Of a stretch of 64,000 nucleotides of DNA, positions 37,408 to 46,400 are shown in pieces (position 1 is the first letter of the stretch; each line of letters starts with the position of its first letter). The notes beneath the pieces are model-generated. The model had not been told where the DNA came from and made no database searches. It was given only the letters and a program-made list of their open reading frames with translations. The DNA lies in the NCBI GenBank assembly GCA_963772805.1, contig CAVYYU010000002.1, forward strand, positions 434,001-498,000, given 5' to 3'. Origin of the DNA: Legionella_A sp963772805 (GTDB taxonomy: Bacteria; Pseudomonadota; Gammaproteobacteria; Legionellales; Legionellaceae). A program made the position numbers and the translations under genes.

Positions 37408-38613
37408 ATGCAAGATTTTGCTGGGAAAAAAATAGTTTTAGGGATTTGCGGTGGCATTGCTGCCTATAAATCGGCCTATCTGGTTCGTGAGTTAACGCGC
37501 TTGGGTGCAATAGTCCGCGTAGTGATGACGCGTTCAGCGCAGCAATTTATCACGCCCATGACCTTGCAAGCCCTAAGTGGTAATGATGTTCGGACTGAGT
37601 TGTTTGATTCCATAGCTGAACGCGCGATGGGGCATATTGAATTGGCGCGTTGGGCTGATTATTTAGTGATAGCGCCTGCATCGGCCAATTGCCTGGCTAA
37701 AATGGCGCAAGGCTTGGCAGATGATCTACTGTCCACGTTATATCTGGTGGCGACGACACCTGTCATCGTTTGTCCGGCGATGAATCGCAGCATGTGGGAG
37801 CATCCAGCTAACCAGGCTAACTGTGTGACATTGACTGCGCGCGGTGTCATTCTGGTCGGTCCCGAAGAGGGCTCACAAGCTTGCGGCGAATATGGTTTGG
37901 GACGGATGAGTGAGGTGGAAAACATCATCAGCGCCTTGCTCATGGTTGGTGTGAGCGGCTTGCTAGCAGGGCAGCGCGTGTTAATTACCGCAGGCCCTAC
38001 GCGTGAGGCAATCGATCCGGTGCGCTATATCAGCAATCACAGTTCAGGAAAAATGGGCTATGCGTTGGCGCAGGCGGCAGTCATGGCCGGTGCGCAAGTG
38101 ACGCTGATTAGCGGGCCTACGGCATTGTTGCCACCGGCGGGTGTTGATTTTCACGCAGTAAATTCGGCGCAAGAGATGTATGACGCGGTGATGCAGCAGC
38201 TGCAATCAGGCATGATCTTTATCGGCACGGCAGCCGTCGCCGATTATCATTTGCATGCTCCCGCAATTGAGAAGCTCAAAAAAGAGAAAAACAACAGTTT
38301 AACACTTACCCTGACCACAAATCCTGATATCCTCGCCGCGGTCGCGGCTAGCGGGAAGGCATCGTTTGTTGTCGGTTTTGCTGCCGAAACGCAGGATGTG
38401 CTCAAGCATGCCACGGAAAAATTACGCCAGAAAAAACTGGACATGATCGTGGCCAATCAAGTCGGTGCGGGGCTTGGTTTTGACTGCGATGATAATCAGG
38501 TCACGGTCCTCACTAAAAGCCACGAGACTGAATTGCCGCGCGCCCATAAAACCACGCTTGCTGCACAAATTATTGCAATTTTGGCGAAAAATAGGCACAA
38601 TGGCGCGCATTGA
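37408..38613 (+). CDS. coaBC: bifunctional phosphopantothenoylcysteine decarboxylase/synthase
   Basis: Makes 4'-phosphopantetheine precursors in coenzyme A synthesis. The N-terminal CoaC flavodomain has GGIAAYKSAYLVRELTRLGA, an ADYLVIAPASANCLAKMA segment with PAMNRSMW, and the catalytic cysteine in QACGEYGLGRM. The CoaB domain begins at VLITAGPTREAIDPVRYISN and has SSGKMGYALA. I start at the ATG at 37408 (401 residues); a TTG at 37372 is in frame but adds unconserved residues. Confidence 0.94.
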   Translation: MQDFAGKKIVLGICGGIAAYKSAYLVRELTRLGAIVRVVMTRSAQQFITPMTLQALSGNDVRTELFDSIAERAMGHIELARWADYLVIAPASANCLAKMAQGLADDLLSTLYLVATTPVIVCPAMNRSMWEHPANQANCVTLTARGVILVGPEEGSQACGEYGLGRMSEVENIISALLMVGVSGLLAGQRVLITAGPTREAIDPVRYISNHSSGKMGYALAQAAVMAGAQVTLISGPTALLPPAGVDFHAVNSAQEMYDAVMQQLQSGMIFIGTAAVADYHLHAPAIEKLKKEKNNSLTLTLTTNPDILAAVAASGKASFVVGFAAETQDVLKHATEKLRQKKLDMIVANQVGAGLGFDCDDNQVTVLTKSHETELPRAHKTTLAAQIIAILAKNRHNGAH

Positions 38614-38643
38614 TAGCAGAGTAACTTTCTGGAGAAGTAGAGT

Positions 38644-39102
38644 ATGGAAAAAGCGATACAACTGAAGATTCTCGATGCGCGCATAGGGGATACCATACCT
38701 GTACCCACTTACGCCACCTCAGGTTCAGCCGGCCTTGATTTGCGGGTGTGTATTGATGCGCCTTTGCAAATTGCCCCGCAGGAAACAGTTTTACTGCCTA
38801 CAGGTCTTGCCATTTATATCGCTGATCCCAATTTGGCTGCCGTGATTTTGCCGCGTTCGGGTCTGGGTCATAAACATGGGATCGTTTTGGGGAATTTGGT
38901 TGGTTTGATTGATTCAGATTATCAGGGCGAATTAAAAATATCGTGCTGGAATCGCAGTGAAGATCATTTTACGGTTAATCCGGGTGATCGCATTGCGCAA
39001 TTGGTATTTTTGCCTGTGGTGCAGGCGGCATTTTCTATAGTTGAAGCATTTGATGAAACTAACCGCGGCCAGAATGGTTTCGGCAGTTCTGGGAGAGCTT
39101 AA
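38644..39102 (+). CDS. dut: deoxyuridine 5'-triphosphate nucleotidohydrolase
   Basis: Hydrolyses dUTP to dUMP and diphosphate. The 152-residue trimeric dUTPase shows motif 1 SGSAGLDLR, motif 2 PRSGLGHKHG, motif 3 GLIDSDYQGELK, motif 4 GDRIAQLVF and motif 5 GFGSSGRA. The stop overlaps the algC start by one base (TAATG), so they are coupled. Confidence 0.96.
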   Translation: MEKAIQLKILDARIGDTIPVPTYATSGSAGLDLRVCIDAPLQIAPQETVLLPTGLAIYIADPNLAAVILPRSGLGHKHGIVLGNLVGLIDSDYQGELKISCWNRSEDHFTVNPGDRIAQLVFLPVVQAAFSIVEAFDETNRGQNGFGSSGRA

Positions 39103-40502
39103 TGACGCGGCGGCCAACCTACCAATTTAAGCAAGTCGAGCGCAGCGTATTCAGAGCTTATGATATTCGCGGCATTATTGGCCAGCAGTTGGATGAGGAT
39201 TCATTTTACAGTATTGGACGAGCTATCAGTTGCCGTTTACATGCTCTAAATCGCGCCAGTATATTTTTAGCACGCGATGGCCGATTAACCAGCGAGAGTC
39301 TGACTGACGCGTTGAAACAAGGTTTGTTGGATAGCGGTATCGATGTGTTTGATCTGGGTGCTGTGGCAACGCCTGTGATGTATTACGCGACGCATATTGC
39401 TGATATCGACAGTGGTTTAATGGTAACAGGCAGTCATAATCCGGCTGATTACAACGGCATTAAAATGGTGCTTGCGGGTACGACGCTTGCCAATACTGAT
39501 ATTGACGCGTTGTATGATTTGAATCAAAGCGGTGAAACCATCAGTGGGCAGGGTCAGTGTCGCTCTTACGATATTATCGATGAATATACCCAGCGTATCC
39601 TTCAAGACATCAAGTTACAGCGTCCATTAAAAGTCGTGGTGGATTGTGGTAATGGCATTGCTGGACCCGTTATTCCGGGTGTTATCGAGCAATTGGGCTG
39701 TGACGTTATACCGTTATACTGTGATGTCGATGGACGTTTTCCTAATCATCATCCGGATCCGACTGTCGAAGCAAATTTGGCTGATCTCAAGGTGGCTGTT
39801 GCCGCGCACCAAGCGGATATTGGCTTAGCATTTGATGGCGATGCCGATCGCCTAGGGGTGATTACCAATCAGGGCGAGCTTATCTGGCCTGATCGTTTGA
39901 TGATGCTCTACGCGCGCGATTTGCTTAAGCATAATCAGGGGGCAACGATTGTTTATGATGTTAAATGCTCCAGTCATCTGGCGGCAGTTATCGAGGAAGC
40001 CGGTGGTGTTGCCAGAATGTGCCCTACTGGACATTCGCTGGTCAAACGGGTGATGAAGCAGGAAAAAGCAGCACTAGCTGGTGAGATGAGTGGTCATCTG
40101 TTTTTTAAAGATCGTTGGTATGGTTTTGATGATGCGCTGTATAGCGCTTGTCGTTTATTGGAAATTCTAAGTCAATCATCAGAAACGGTCAGCGAGCAAT
40201 TCGCCGCGATTCCTAACAGCATCAATACCCCGGAAATAAAAATTCCTATTCGTGACGAGGATAAGTTTATTTTTATGCAGCGCTTTGGCGAGCAGGCACA
40301 ATTCCCTGATGCGAGCGTTATCGCCATCGATGGTTTGCGTGTTGAGTACAAGCATGGCTGGGGTTTAATCCGTGCGTCCAATACCACCCCGTGTTTGGTT
40401 GCGCGTTTTGAAGCCCAAGATGATGCGAGTCTTAGTGAAATTCAGGCGTTGTTTAAAATTCAGTTGCATGCGATGGATGATAATTTGGATATTCCTTTTT
40501 AA
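39102..40502 (+). CDS. algC: phosphomannomutase/phosphoglucomutase
   Basis: A 466-residue alpha-D-phosphohexomutase that interconverts hexose 1- and 6-phosphates for LPS and exopolysaccharide. FRAYDIRGI, the phosphoserine loop TGSHNPADYNGIK, the metal loop FDGDADRLG, the sugar loop GEMSGH and the phosphate loop RASNTTPCLVARFEA are all present. The GEMSGH loop and length match AlgC/ManB rather than GlmM. Confidence 0.92.
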   Translation: MTRRPTYQFKQVERSVFRAYDIRGIIGQQLDEDSFYSIGRAISCRLHALNRASIFLARDGRLTSESLTDALKQGLLDSGIDVFDLGAVATPVMYYATHIADIDSGLMVTGSHNPADYNGIKMVLAGTTLANTDIDALYDLNQSGETISGQGQCRSYDIIDEYTQRILQDIKLQRPLKVVVDCGNGIAGPVIPGVIEQLGCDVIPLYCDVDGRFPNHHPDPTVEANLADLKVAVAAHQADIGLAFDGDADRLGVITNQGELIWPDRLMMLYARDLLKHNQGATIVYDVKCSSHLAAVIEEAGGVARMCPTGHSLVKRVMKQEKAALAGEMSGHLFFKDRWYGFDDALYSACRLLEILSQSSETVSEQFAAIPNSINTPEIKIPIRDEDKFIFMQRFGEQAQFPDASVIAIDGLRVEYKHGWGLIRASNTTPCLVARFEAQDDASLSEIQALFKIQLHAMDDNLDIPF

Positions 40503-40679
40503 ACCAATTCCTTCTTTCGCCAGAAGCGTTGTGTCGTCAACATGCCGAATGACTTGCTGATTAAAAAACAGAGAGGCCTTTGCGGGAGTTTTTTTTGAAA
40601 AAACGTGAGTAAGCTTGAAAAACGGTCACATAAAAGAAAAGGTTAATCCTTCTGGTGTGCGATCATTGGTAAAAAGTCC

Positions 40680-40717
40680 ACCTTCTGATACCTTGAGGCT
40701 GATAAGGATCAGAAGGT
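40680..40717. terminator. long hairpin between algC and the unknown gene at 40737
   Basis: ACCTTCTGAT (40680-40689) and ATCAGAAGGT (40708-40717) pair perfectly over 10 bp. Inside, CCTT (40691-40694) and AAGG (40704-40707) add four more. On the minus strand it is followed by GGACTTTTTACC, a fair U-run, so it should terminate the minus-strand gene. Confidence 0.75.
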
Positions 40718-40736
40718 CAGATAAGCTAGACCGATT

Positions 40737-41726
40737 TCACCGGTTAGATCCACTACTGGAGCTGCTGCCGAGTTCTTGTTCCTTTTCAGTGAGGTTAATA
40801 AAAATCACGCTAAGATCAGAATCTACTTTCTCCGTTATATATTCTGTTTCAATAGAAGTATTGGCTCTCTGTAACTGATTAAGGATGTCACCCAGAGCAT
40901 CGATGTTTTCTCTACAGCCATCTAAATCCCTAACAAGAAGATTGGTGTTTTCATCGGTTAGATGCCTCTCCAGCATTGAGTGAGCAGCTATCTCTCTTAG
41001 TATATAAATAAGACACATTAAATCGCTAGCTTGTTCAGGATTTGCAAGCAGAAAGTCTTTTTGTTCTTTATCTAGTTTTTTATCAGAAAATATTGCGACT
41101 AAGTAACGTAAATGTTGGGAATGTTGGGATAGTAATGCGAGCTTCCCTTTTTCAGCTAACATATTAATAACACTAGAATGGTCGGCAAGATATTGTTTCA
41201 AATTATCGTTAATTTTTAGATCTATCGATTCGAGAGGTGTGTCGCATAAGGACCAAACAACGCGTAACACTCTTCTATTTAATTCCATACCCTGGGCATC
41301 ATCTTTAATCTCATCATCAACATGGTGTTTATGTTCATTTTGTAATTCCATATTCATGGTTTTATCTTTTAACAATGTATTGAGTATCTCTATGAAAATG
41401 CTTGCTGTTGGTTGGTCTTTATAAAGGACATCAATATTTTTTTGTGAAATAAAATGAGGGTTACCCATGTTCTTTTCTAGAATTTCTAAAGCGCTTTTCG
41501 GTTTGAATTCTTTCGGGTTAGTTATAAATTTAATCATGGTATTCAAAGCAATGGCATCTTGAAGCTCCTGAGTATTTTTCAAGGCCTCCGTTTTAAAGCC
41601 ACTAGGCGTGTCTAAATAAGCTAATATGAGACTTGCAGAGCCGCCCGTAACCATCGGATCTTGTGTGGGTTTTTTTATTATATTTTCGTTTTTTTGTTCA
41701 CCAGGCTTATCATTTTTAGTCGGCAT
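40737..41726 (-). CDS. unknown soluble protein, effector-like tail
   Basis: I do not recognise this 329-residue protein. It is hydrophilic, without signal peptide or TM helices and probably all-helical. The end reads LTEKEQELGSSSSSGSNR: a glutamate cluster followed by a serine run, which resembles the E-block type C-terminal signals of Dot/Icm substrates. I start at the ATG at 41726, six bases after GGAG, rather than the in-frame ATG at 41786 that lies in the target duplication of the neighbouring insertion sequence. It has a TATAAT promoter. The effector role is inference. Confidence 0.7.
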   Translation of the reverse strand: MPTKNDKPGEQKNENIIKKPTQDPMVTGGSASLILAYLDTPSGFKTEALKNTQELQDAIALNTMIKFITNPKEFKPKSALEILEKNMGNPHFISQKNIDVLYKDQPTASIFIEILNTLLKDKTMNMELQNEHKHHVDDEIKDDAQGMELNRRVLRVVWSLCDTPLESIDLKINDNLKQYLADHSSVINMLAEKGKLALLSQHSQHLRYLVAIFSDKKLDKEQKDFLLANPEQASDLMCLIYILREIAAHSMLERHLTDENTNLLVRDLDGCRENIDALGDILNQLQRANTSIETEYITEKVDSDLSVIFINLTEKEQELGSSSSSGSNR

Positions 41727-41756
41727 TGTGCGCTCCAATTTGCTTTTATTGATTAA

Positions 41757-41785
41757 ATTATAGACATTGGTTTTGAAATTTGCCA
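41757..41785 (-). promoter_or_regulatory. promoter of the unknown gene at 40737
   Basis: On the minus strand: TGGCAA (41785-41780), 17-bp spacer, TATAAT (41762-41757), 30 bases before the ATG. The target duplication of IS copy 2 starts at the base next to the -35 hexamer. Confidence 0.55.
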
Positions 41786-41800
41786 TAAAACGCTAGTAAT
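41786..41800. repeat. target-site duplication, left copy (IS copy 2)
   Basis: TAAAACGCTAGTAAT directly before the left IS end; repeated at 43458-43472. Confidence 0.9.
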
Positions 41801-43457
41801 TGTAGCGGCAATTTAGAAATGTCCCCTTTGGGCAAAATAGAAATGTCCCCTTTTGGTCTCGGTGAATCTAGTCTTTAAGTAGGCAAATATCATCGAGGAC
41901 GGAAAATGCTCTTAAAGGGGTTATTAGCGATGAGCACAAAGGAGATAGAGCGCTTATCCATCATTGAAAAAATAATTGATAAGCGATTAACGCAGAAGAT
42001 TGCAGCGCAGCATCTTGGGTTGACGGTAAGACAAATAAAACGTTTGGTAAGGAACTATAAGCAGTATGGTGCAGAAGGATTACAATCAAAACAGCGAGGC
42101 TGTCCAAGTAATCGGAAGCATAGCGATGAAAAAATAGAAGTAATCAAAACATTAATAGAAACGCATTATTATGATTTTGGACCTAAATTTGCTGCTGAAA
42201 AGCTCTATGAAAAACATGGTATTAAAGTCAGCAAAGAGACATTGAGACAATGGATGGTTGAATGGGGCTTCTGGAAAGCAAATCGTCAGAAGCAAGCCCA
42301 AATTCATCCTCAGCGAGATCGTCGCGATTGTTTTGGTGAGCTTACCCAAATAGATGGCTCTCCTCACCCCTGGTTCGAAGACCGAGGACCTAAATGTTGT
42401 TTATTGGTCGCTATTGACGATGCAACCAGCCAGTTATGCAGCCTGCACTTTGAACCCACTGAAACAACCGCTGGTTATTTTAAATTAATGCATAAGTATA
42501 TTGTTGAGCATGGAATCCCTTTAGCTACTTACAGTGATCGACACGGTATATTCCGGATTAATCTACCTACAGCCTCAGAAGACACAGAAACACAATTTGG
42601 ACGTGCAGCAGGCCAACTGGGTATCGAGTTGATTTGCGCTCACAGCCCTGAAGCGAAAGGTCGCGTAGAACGCGCTAATCAGACACTGCAGGATCGATTA
42701 GTGAAAGAGATGCGATTACTTGGGATCAGCGATATAGAGTCTGCTAATGCGTATTTACCGACGTATATAAAGGATCACAATAGCCGTTTTGCAGTGGAAG
42801 CCAGAAGTTCAGAGAACGCACACCGTAAGGATTTGCCAACGGATGAAGAGATGAATCTGATTTTGAGCTACCAAGATGAGCGGAAAATCTCAAAAAATCT
42901 AGAAATAAGCTATGAAAATGTGATTTATCAAATTAAAACAAACACAAAAGGCTATAGGTTACAGCACTCGATGGTTACTGTTTGCAAAGATCTAAATGAT
43001 GTAGTCACTTTAGTATGCCAAGGAAAAATATTAGATTACACCTGCCATGAGAGAGCAAAACCTAATGCTGCTATTGTTGATGCCAAACAACTAGAGTCGA
43101 AAGTAGATACGATAAGGAATAATGCTAAAAAGTATACGCCACCAGCGAATCATCCATGGCGACATTTCATTATCAATCCAACAGCAACAGAAGCTTATGC
43201 TCAAAAAACGCCAACAAATGGCGTAATTTAGAATATATTGTATAATTAAATTACGGAACAGCCGGGGACGGCAATGACCGTGAGGGGATTGAGCTGCTGT
43301 TTATCTTCAGCCGCCAAGACCAAAATGGCTGCTTCGCAGGGCTATTTAAAATGGGGACTCTGTCCCCAAACCCCTGGGATATTTTTAGAGGGGATTAATG
43401 TTACAAGGTGACATTTCTAAATTGCCCGAAAGGGGACATTTCTATTTTGCTCCGACA
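41801..43457 (+). mobile_element. insertion sequence copy 2, IS1202/ISNCY-like, 1657 bp
   Basis: Second complete copy of the element at 32549, same length and orientation, with the same terminal repeats (TGTAGCGGC... and ...GCTCCGACA) and an identical transposase protein. It has its own 15-bp duplication. Inserted between the promoter of the effector-like gene and the TPR-methyltransferase gene. Two near-identical copies 9.3 kb apart in direct orientation could recombine and delete the DNA between them (radC, coaBC, dut, algC included). Confidence 0.93.
41906..43231 (+). CDS. DDE transposase of IS copy 2
   Basis: A 441-residue transposase identical in sequence to the one at 32654. Same HTH (TQKIAAQHLGLTVRQIKRLV) and DDE core residues (LTQIDGS, YSDRHG, HSPEAKGRVERAN). 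The frame is intact. Confidence 0.93.
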   Translation: MLLKGLLAMSTKEIERLSIIEKIIDKRLTQKIAAQHLGLTVRQIKRLVRNYKQYGAEGLQSKQRGCPSNRKHSDEKIEVIKTLIETHYYDFGPKFAAEKLYEKHGIKVSKETLRQWMVEWGFWKANRQKQAQIHPQRDRRDCFGELTQIDGSPHPWFEDRGPKCCLLVAIDDATSQLCSLHFEPTETTAGYFKLMHKYIVEHGIPLATYSDRHGIFRINLPTASEDTETQFGRAAGQLGIELICAHSPEAKGRVERANQTLQDRLVKEMRLLGISDIESANAYLPTYIKDHNSRFAVEARSSENAHRKDLPTDEEMNLILSYQDERKISKNLEISYENVIYQIKTNTKGYRLQHSMVTVCKDLNDVVTLVCQGKILDYTCHERAKPNAAIVDAKQLESKVDTIRNNAKKYTPPANHPWRHFIINPTATEAYAQKTPTNGVI

Positions 43458-43472
43458 TAAAACGCTAGTAAT
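43458..43472. repeat. target-site duplication, right copy (IS copy 2)
   Basis: Exact repeat of 41786-41800, immediately after the right IS end. Confidence 0.9.
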
Positions 43473-43548
43473 AAAAGATTTGGCACTTAGGCGCGAGAGT
43501 ATACTTCTGGGGAACGTCAATTGAGTAAATACACTGATAGGCATGGAT

Positions 43549-45261
43549 TTATTGCGTCTCTGGGACGACGGCAGCAATATACAAAATCAACTCTAAATCA
43601 TGTTGCTGCTGCTGGCGCGCCACAATTTTTTCTTGATGAATTAGCCGCAAACCATGCTTATTACACAAGCCATTGATATAATCCGGATTCTGGCTGAAGC
43701 GGGCGCTCGCTTGCAGCTGCCAGGGTTTGTCGTGACTTATTTCGCAGCTAAATATGAATAAGCCGTTGTCGTTTAGTCGTTTGCGAATTAATGCAAATAA
43801 CGGGTCAAGATCGCCTAAATATGACAATACATCCGCGGCAACGGCTAGATCATAATGTTGTTTATCATGCTGTAAAAAATGAATCAGTTCGTCTTCTGTT
43901 AGCTGGTCATAAATATGTTTGTCTTTCGCCTGAGCCAGCATCTTGGCGGCAATGTCTACACCGGTTAGATGCTCACTCAATTCACGCAGAACAATACCGC
44001 TCAATCCCGTACCGCAACCTAAATCAATGACGCGTGTGAATTTTAGTTTTTGCAGTTTATGCAACACGCGCGCAATGTGTTGCGGCAGGGAGTAATGCAG
44101 CGATTCTTTCATGTGTTGATCATAATAGAGCGCATAGTTATTAAATAAATTGGTAACATACTCGCTACTGGCGACCGGCGTTTTTGCATCACCCGTGAGC
44201 GCATGCAACATAAACTGTGTGGCGGCGTCATTGGGGTTGGCGATAAGTGCTTGCTGTAGAAGTTCAATGGCTTTGTCGCGCTGTTCCAGACGAACATGGA
44301 TGGCGGCGAGATTATTTAATGCGGCGAAATGATTATTTTGTAAGCTTAGAATCGTTTCAAAATGAGTGATTGCTTCCTGAAGATGCCCAAGCCCCATTTG
44401 CGCGACACCGGTGTTGTATAAATACTCAATATTGTGCGGTTCGGTTTTTAATAACACATCATAATGCATCAGCGCATTTTCAAAACGATCATGGTGCATG
44501 AAGGTAGCCGCAAGGTTGTTGCGCGCCGCAATATGCGTATTATCCAGGCTCAGCGCTTTACCAAAATAATCAACGGCAAGTTGTCCTTGTTCGCGTTTTA
44601 AAGCGATAACGCCTAAGTTGGTCAATGTCTCAACGTGTTCGCTATCCAGCGCTAACACGGCTTGAAATGCATTTTCTGCCTCATCCAGTGCGCCTGCTTC
44701 CAAATGCAATACACCAAGATAAAACTGTGCCTCCATATTGTCAGGCTGCAGCGCCAGCACATTGTTAAATTGTGTTTTTGCCGCTACCAACTCAATTTTT
44801 TTAAGTAATAATAGACCTAAGTTAAAATGAGCGGCAACAAAATCAGGCTGGGCGTGAACCGCTAGACGGTAATGGTGCAGTGCTTGCGGGTATTCCTCTT
44901 GCACGGCATAAACTGCGGCCAAATTATTGTGTGCCTGGGCATAGCTTGGTTTGAGTGTTAAGGCTTGCTGGTAATGACGGATTGCTTTGTCCAGTGTGCC
45001 TGATTTTTTATAGGCATTGGCAAGATTATTATGCAAGCTTGCATCCTCAGGGCAAAGCGCTATTGCACGGTTTAAATAGTTAATCGCATTATACAAATCA
45101 CCCAGTTGCGCATAGGCAAGTCCGAGGAAGTGAAGGGCGTCCACATGCTGGGGTGATAGCGATAATAATTGCTCATAGAGGCTAATGGCTTCGGGTAGTT
45201 GGTTATTTTGGTGCAATTGATAGGCGTTGGCAAACAGGATATCGATTTTTTCTGTACTCAT
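43549..45261 (-). CDS. TPR-repeat protein with C-terminal SAM methyltransferase
   Basis: A 570-residue protein. About eleven tetratricopeptide repeats fill residues 1-380 (e.g. NNLANAYKKSGTLDKAIRHY, NNLAAVYAVQEEYPQALHHY). A class I methyltransferase follows: motif I VIDLGCGTGLSG near 425, then LTGVDIAAKML and DLAVAADVLSYLGDL. The TPR part would bind a protein partner or substrate; the methylated target is unknown. The ATG at 45261 has GAGG upstream; the frame is open 141 bases further, without homology and inside the preceding gene. It lies 17 bp after the alpha/beta hydrolase and is likely co-transcribed with it. Confidence 0.85.
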   Translation of the reverse strand: MSTEKIDILFANAYQLHQNNQLPEAISLYEQLLSLSPQHVDALHFLGLAYAQLGDLYNAINYLNRAIALCPEDASLHNNLANAYKKSGTLDKAIRHYQQALTLKPSYAQAHNNLAAVYAVQEEYPQALHHYRLAVHAQPDFVAAHFNLGLLLLKKIELVAAKTQFNNVLALQPDNMEAQFYLGVLHLEAGALDEAENAFQAVLALDSEHVETLTNLGVIALKREQGQLAVDYFGKALSLDNTHIAARNNLAATFMHHDRFENALMHYDVLLKTEPHNIEYLYNTGVAQMGLGHLQEAITHFETILSLQNNHFAALNNLAAIHVRLEQRDKAIELLQQALIANPNDAATQFMLHALTGDAKTPVASSEYVTNLFNNYALYYDQHMKESLHYSLPQHIARVLHKLQKLKFTRVIDLGCGTGLSGIVLRELSEHLTGVDIAAKMLAQAKDKHIYDQLTEDELIHFLQHDKQHYDLAVAADVLSYLGDLDPLFALIRKRLNDNGLFIFSCEISHDKPWQLQASARFSQNPDYINGLCNKHGLRLIHQEKIVARQQQQHDLELILYIAAVVPETQ

Positions 45262-45278
45262 GGTGATGTGCCTCGTTA

Positions 45279-46076
45279 CTATGGCTTCTTGGTTAAAAAT
45301 GTTAATACAGCGTGATTCACATCCTTGGGGCGCTCTATGGGACTTGAGTGCCCGCCGGGAATAAAATCGATTTGGGCGTTTGAAATGTTGTGCGCAAGCC
45401 ACAGGCTTTCTTGGGGCAGAGTCACTATATCGTCCTCGGCAGCAACAAGTAGCGTGGGGACGCTGATTTCATGCGCCCATGTGTGTGCGTCGAAAGCCAC
45501 TAAGGCATTATATTGGCGTGCCTGATTAATGACCGTCTGCGGATAAGGGTTGGTTTTTATGGCTTCAATGTAACGCGCAACGTGTTCGGGGCTAGCCAGG
45601 AACTCATTGGAAAAAAACCAGGGCATGCTGGTTTCAATAATTAAATCCAGCGCGATATTTGCCAGAACTAAGTTTGTAAAATTCTTAAGCGTCTTGAGTG
45701 TTCTTGTATTAAATTTTGCAGTTGAGTTTAAAATGACTAGTTTACGGATGTTATCAGGGTATTTCTTGCCCACTATTTCTGCGATGGCGCCTCCCATGGA
45801 GTGGCCAAGAATATGCGGTTGTTTGAGGCCTAAGTGCTTTATTAAAGCCACGGTGTCATCAGCCAACGTTTCCAAATTAAAAAGCGAACCTGAATCGGTT
45901 GTTTGTCCTGCGCCACGATTATCAAACAGGATGACTTGAAAACGTTCAGCCAATTCGTCCAACATGGCGCTCCAAAAGAGGTGGTCACAGCCATAGCCAG
46001 CAATTAACACCAGGGGCTCACCCCGCCCATGCGATTCATAATAGATATCGGTGCCATTCAAACTGGCCACGGCCAT
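45279..46076 (-). CDS. alpha/beta-hydrolase
   Basis: A 265-residue hydrolase with the nucleophile elbow GHSMGG (catalytic Ser near 93), oxyanion segment HGRGEPLVLIAGYG, the acid in VAAEDDIVTLP and the catalytic histidine in IPGGHSSPIERP. It has no signal peptide. The closest sense is of 3-oxoadipate enol-lactonase or haloperoxidase-like esterases; the substrate is unknown. GGAGA precedes the ATG. Confidence 0.85.
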   Translation of the reverse strand: MAVASLNGTDIYYESHGRGEPLVLIAGYGCDHLFWSAMLDELAERFQVILFDNRGAGQTTDSGSLFNLETLADDTVALIKHLGLKQPHILGHSMGGAIAEIVGKKYPDNIRKLVILNSTAKFNTRTLKTLKNFTNLVLANIALDLIIETSMPWFFSNEFLASPEHVARYIEAIKTNPYPQTVINQARQYNALVAFDAHTWAHEISVPTLLVAAEDDIVTLPQESLWLAHNISNAQIDFIPGGHSSPIERPKDVNHAVLTFLTKKP

Positions 46077-46400
46077 AGTCTCTCCTTTGCCTCGCGTAGC
46101 CCGAATTAGGTGAAGCCGTAATCCGGGGAAATCTCTTGTAATGGTACTAGCAATTGGGTATCAATTAAAGTTAAGCTCAACACGCGCTCCTACCCAATAA
46201 TAATCCTAGGAATTTATATGCATTTCTGGAATGATTATCAGTACCTTGAGATACCCGTCAAACAGAAGCAGAAAAACAGAGCAGGGACCATGTTCAGATT
46301 GTTCAATATTTATTGCATAGTTGAGTTAATCCAAAGATAGGAAAAATCATGAACGACAGCGTGTTAACGCGCTGATAAATTAATTTAACAGGAGTTAATC
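46077..46400. other. 324-bp intergenic region
   Basis: Between two divergent genes. It holds a REP-like palindromic element (46094-46127) and, at the right end, an AGGAG ribosome site for the 46401 gene. No RNA gene or convincing -35/-10 pair was seen. Confidence 0.5.
46094..46127. repeat. REP-like palindromic element
   Basis: GCGTAGCCCGAATTAGGTGA and then AGCCGTAATCCGGGG: an imperfect palindrome (CCCGAATTAG against GTAATCCGGG) around a GTGAAGC centre. It is the clearest of the members of the family seen here (others at 1747-1831 and near 11588). Confidence 0.6.
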
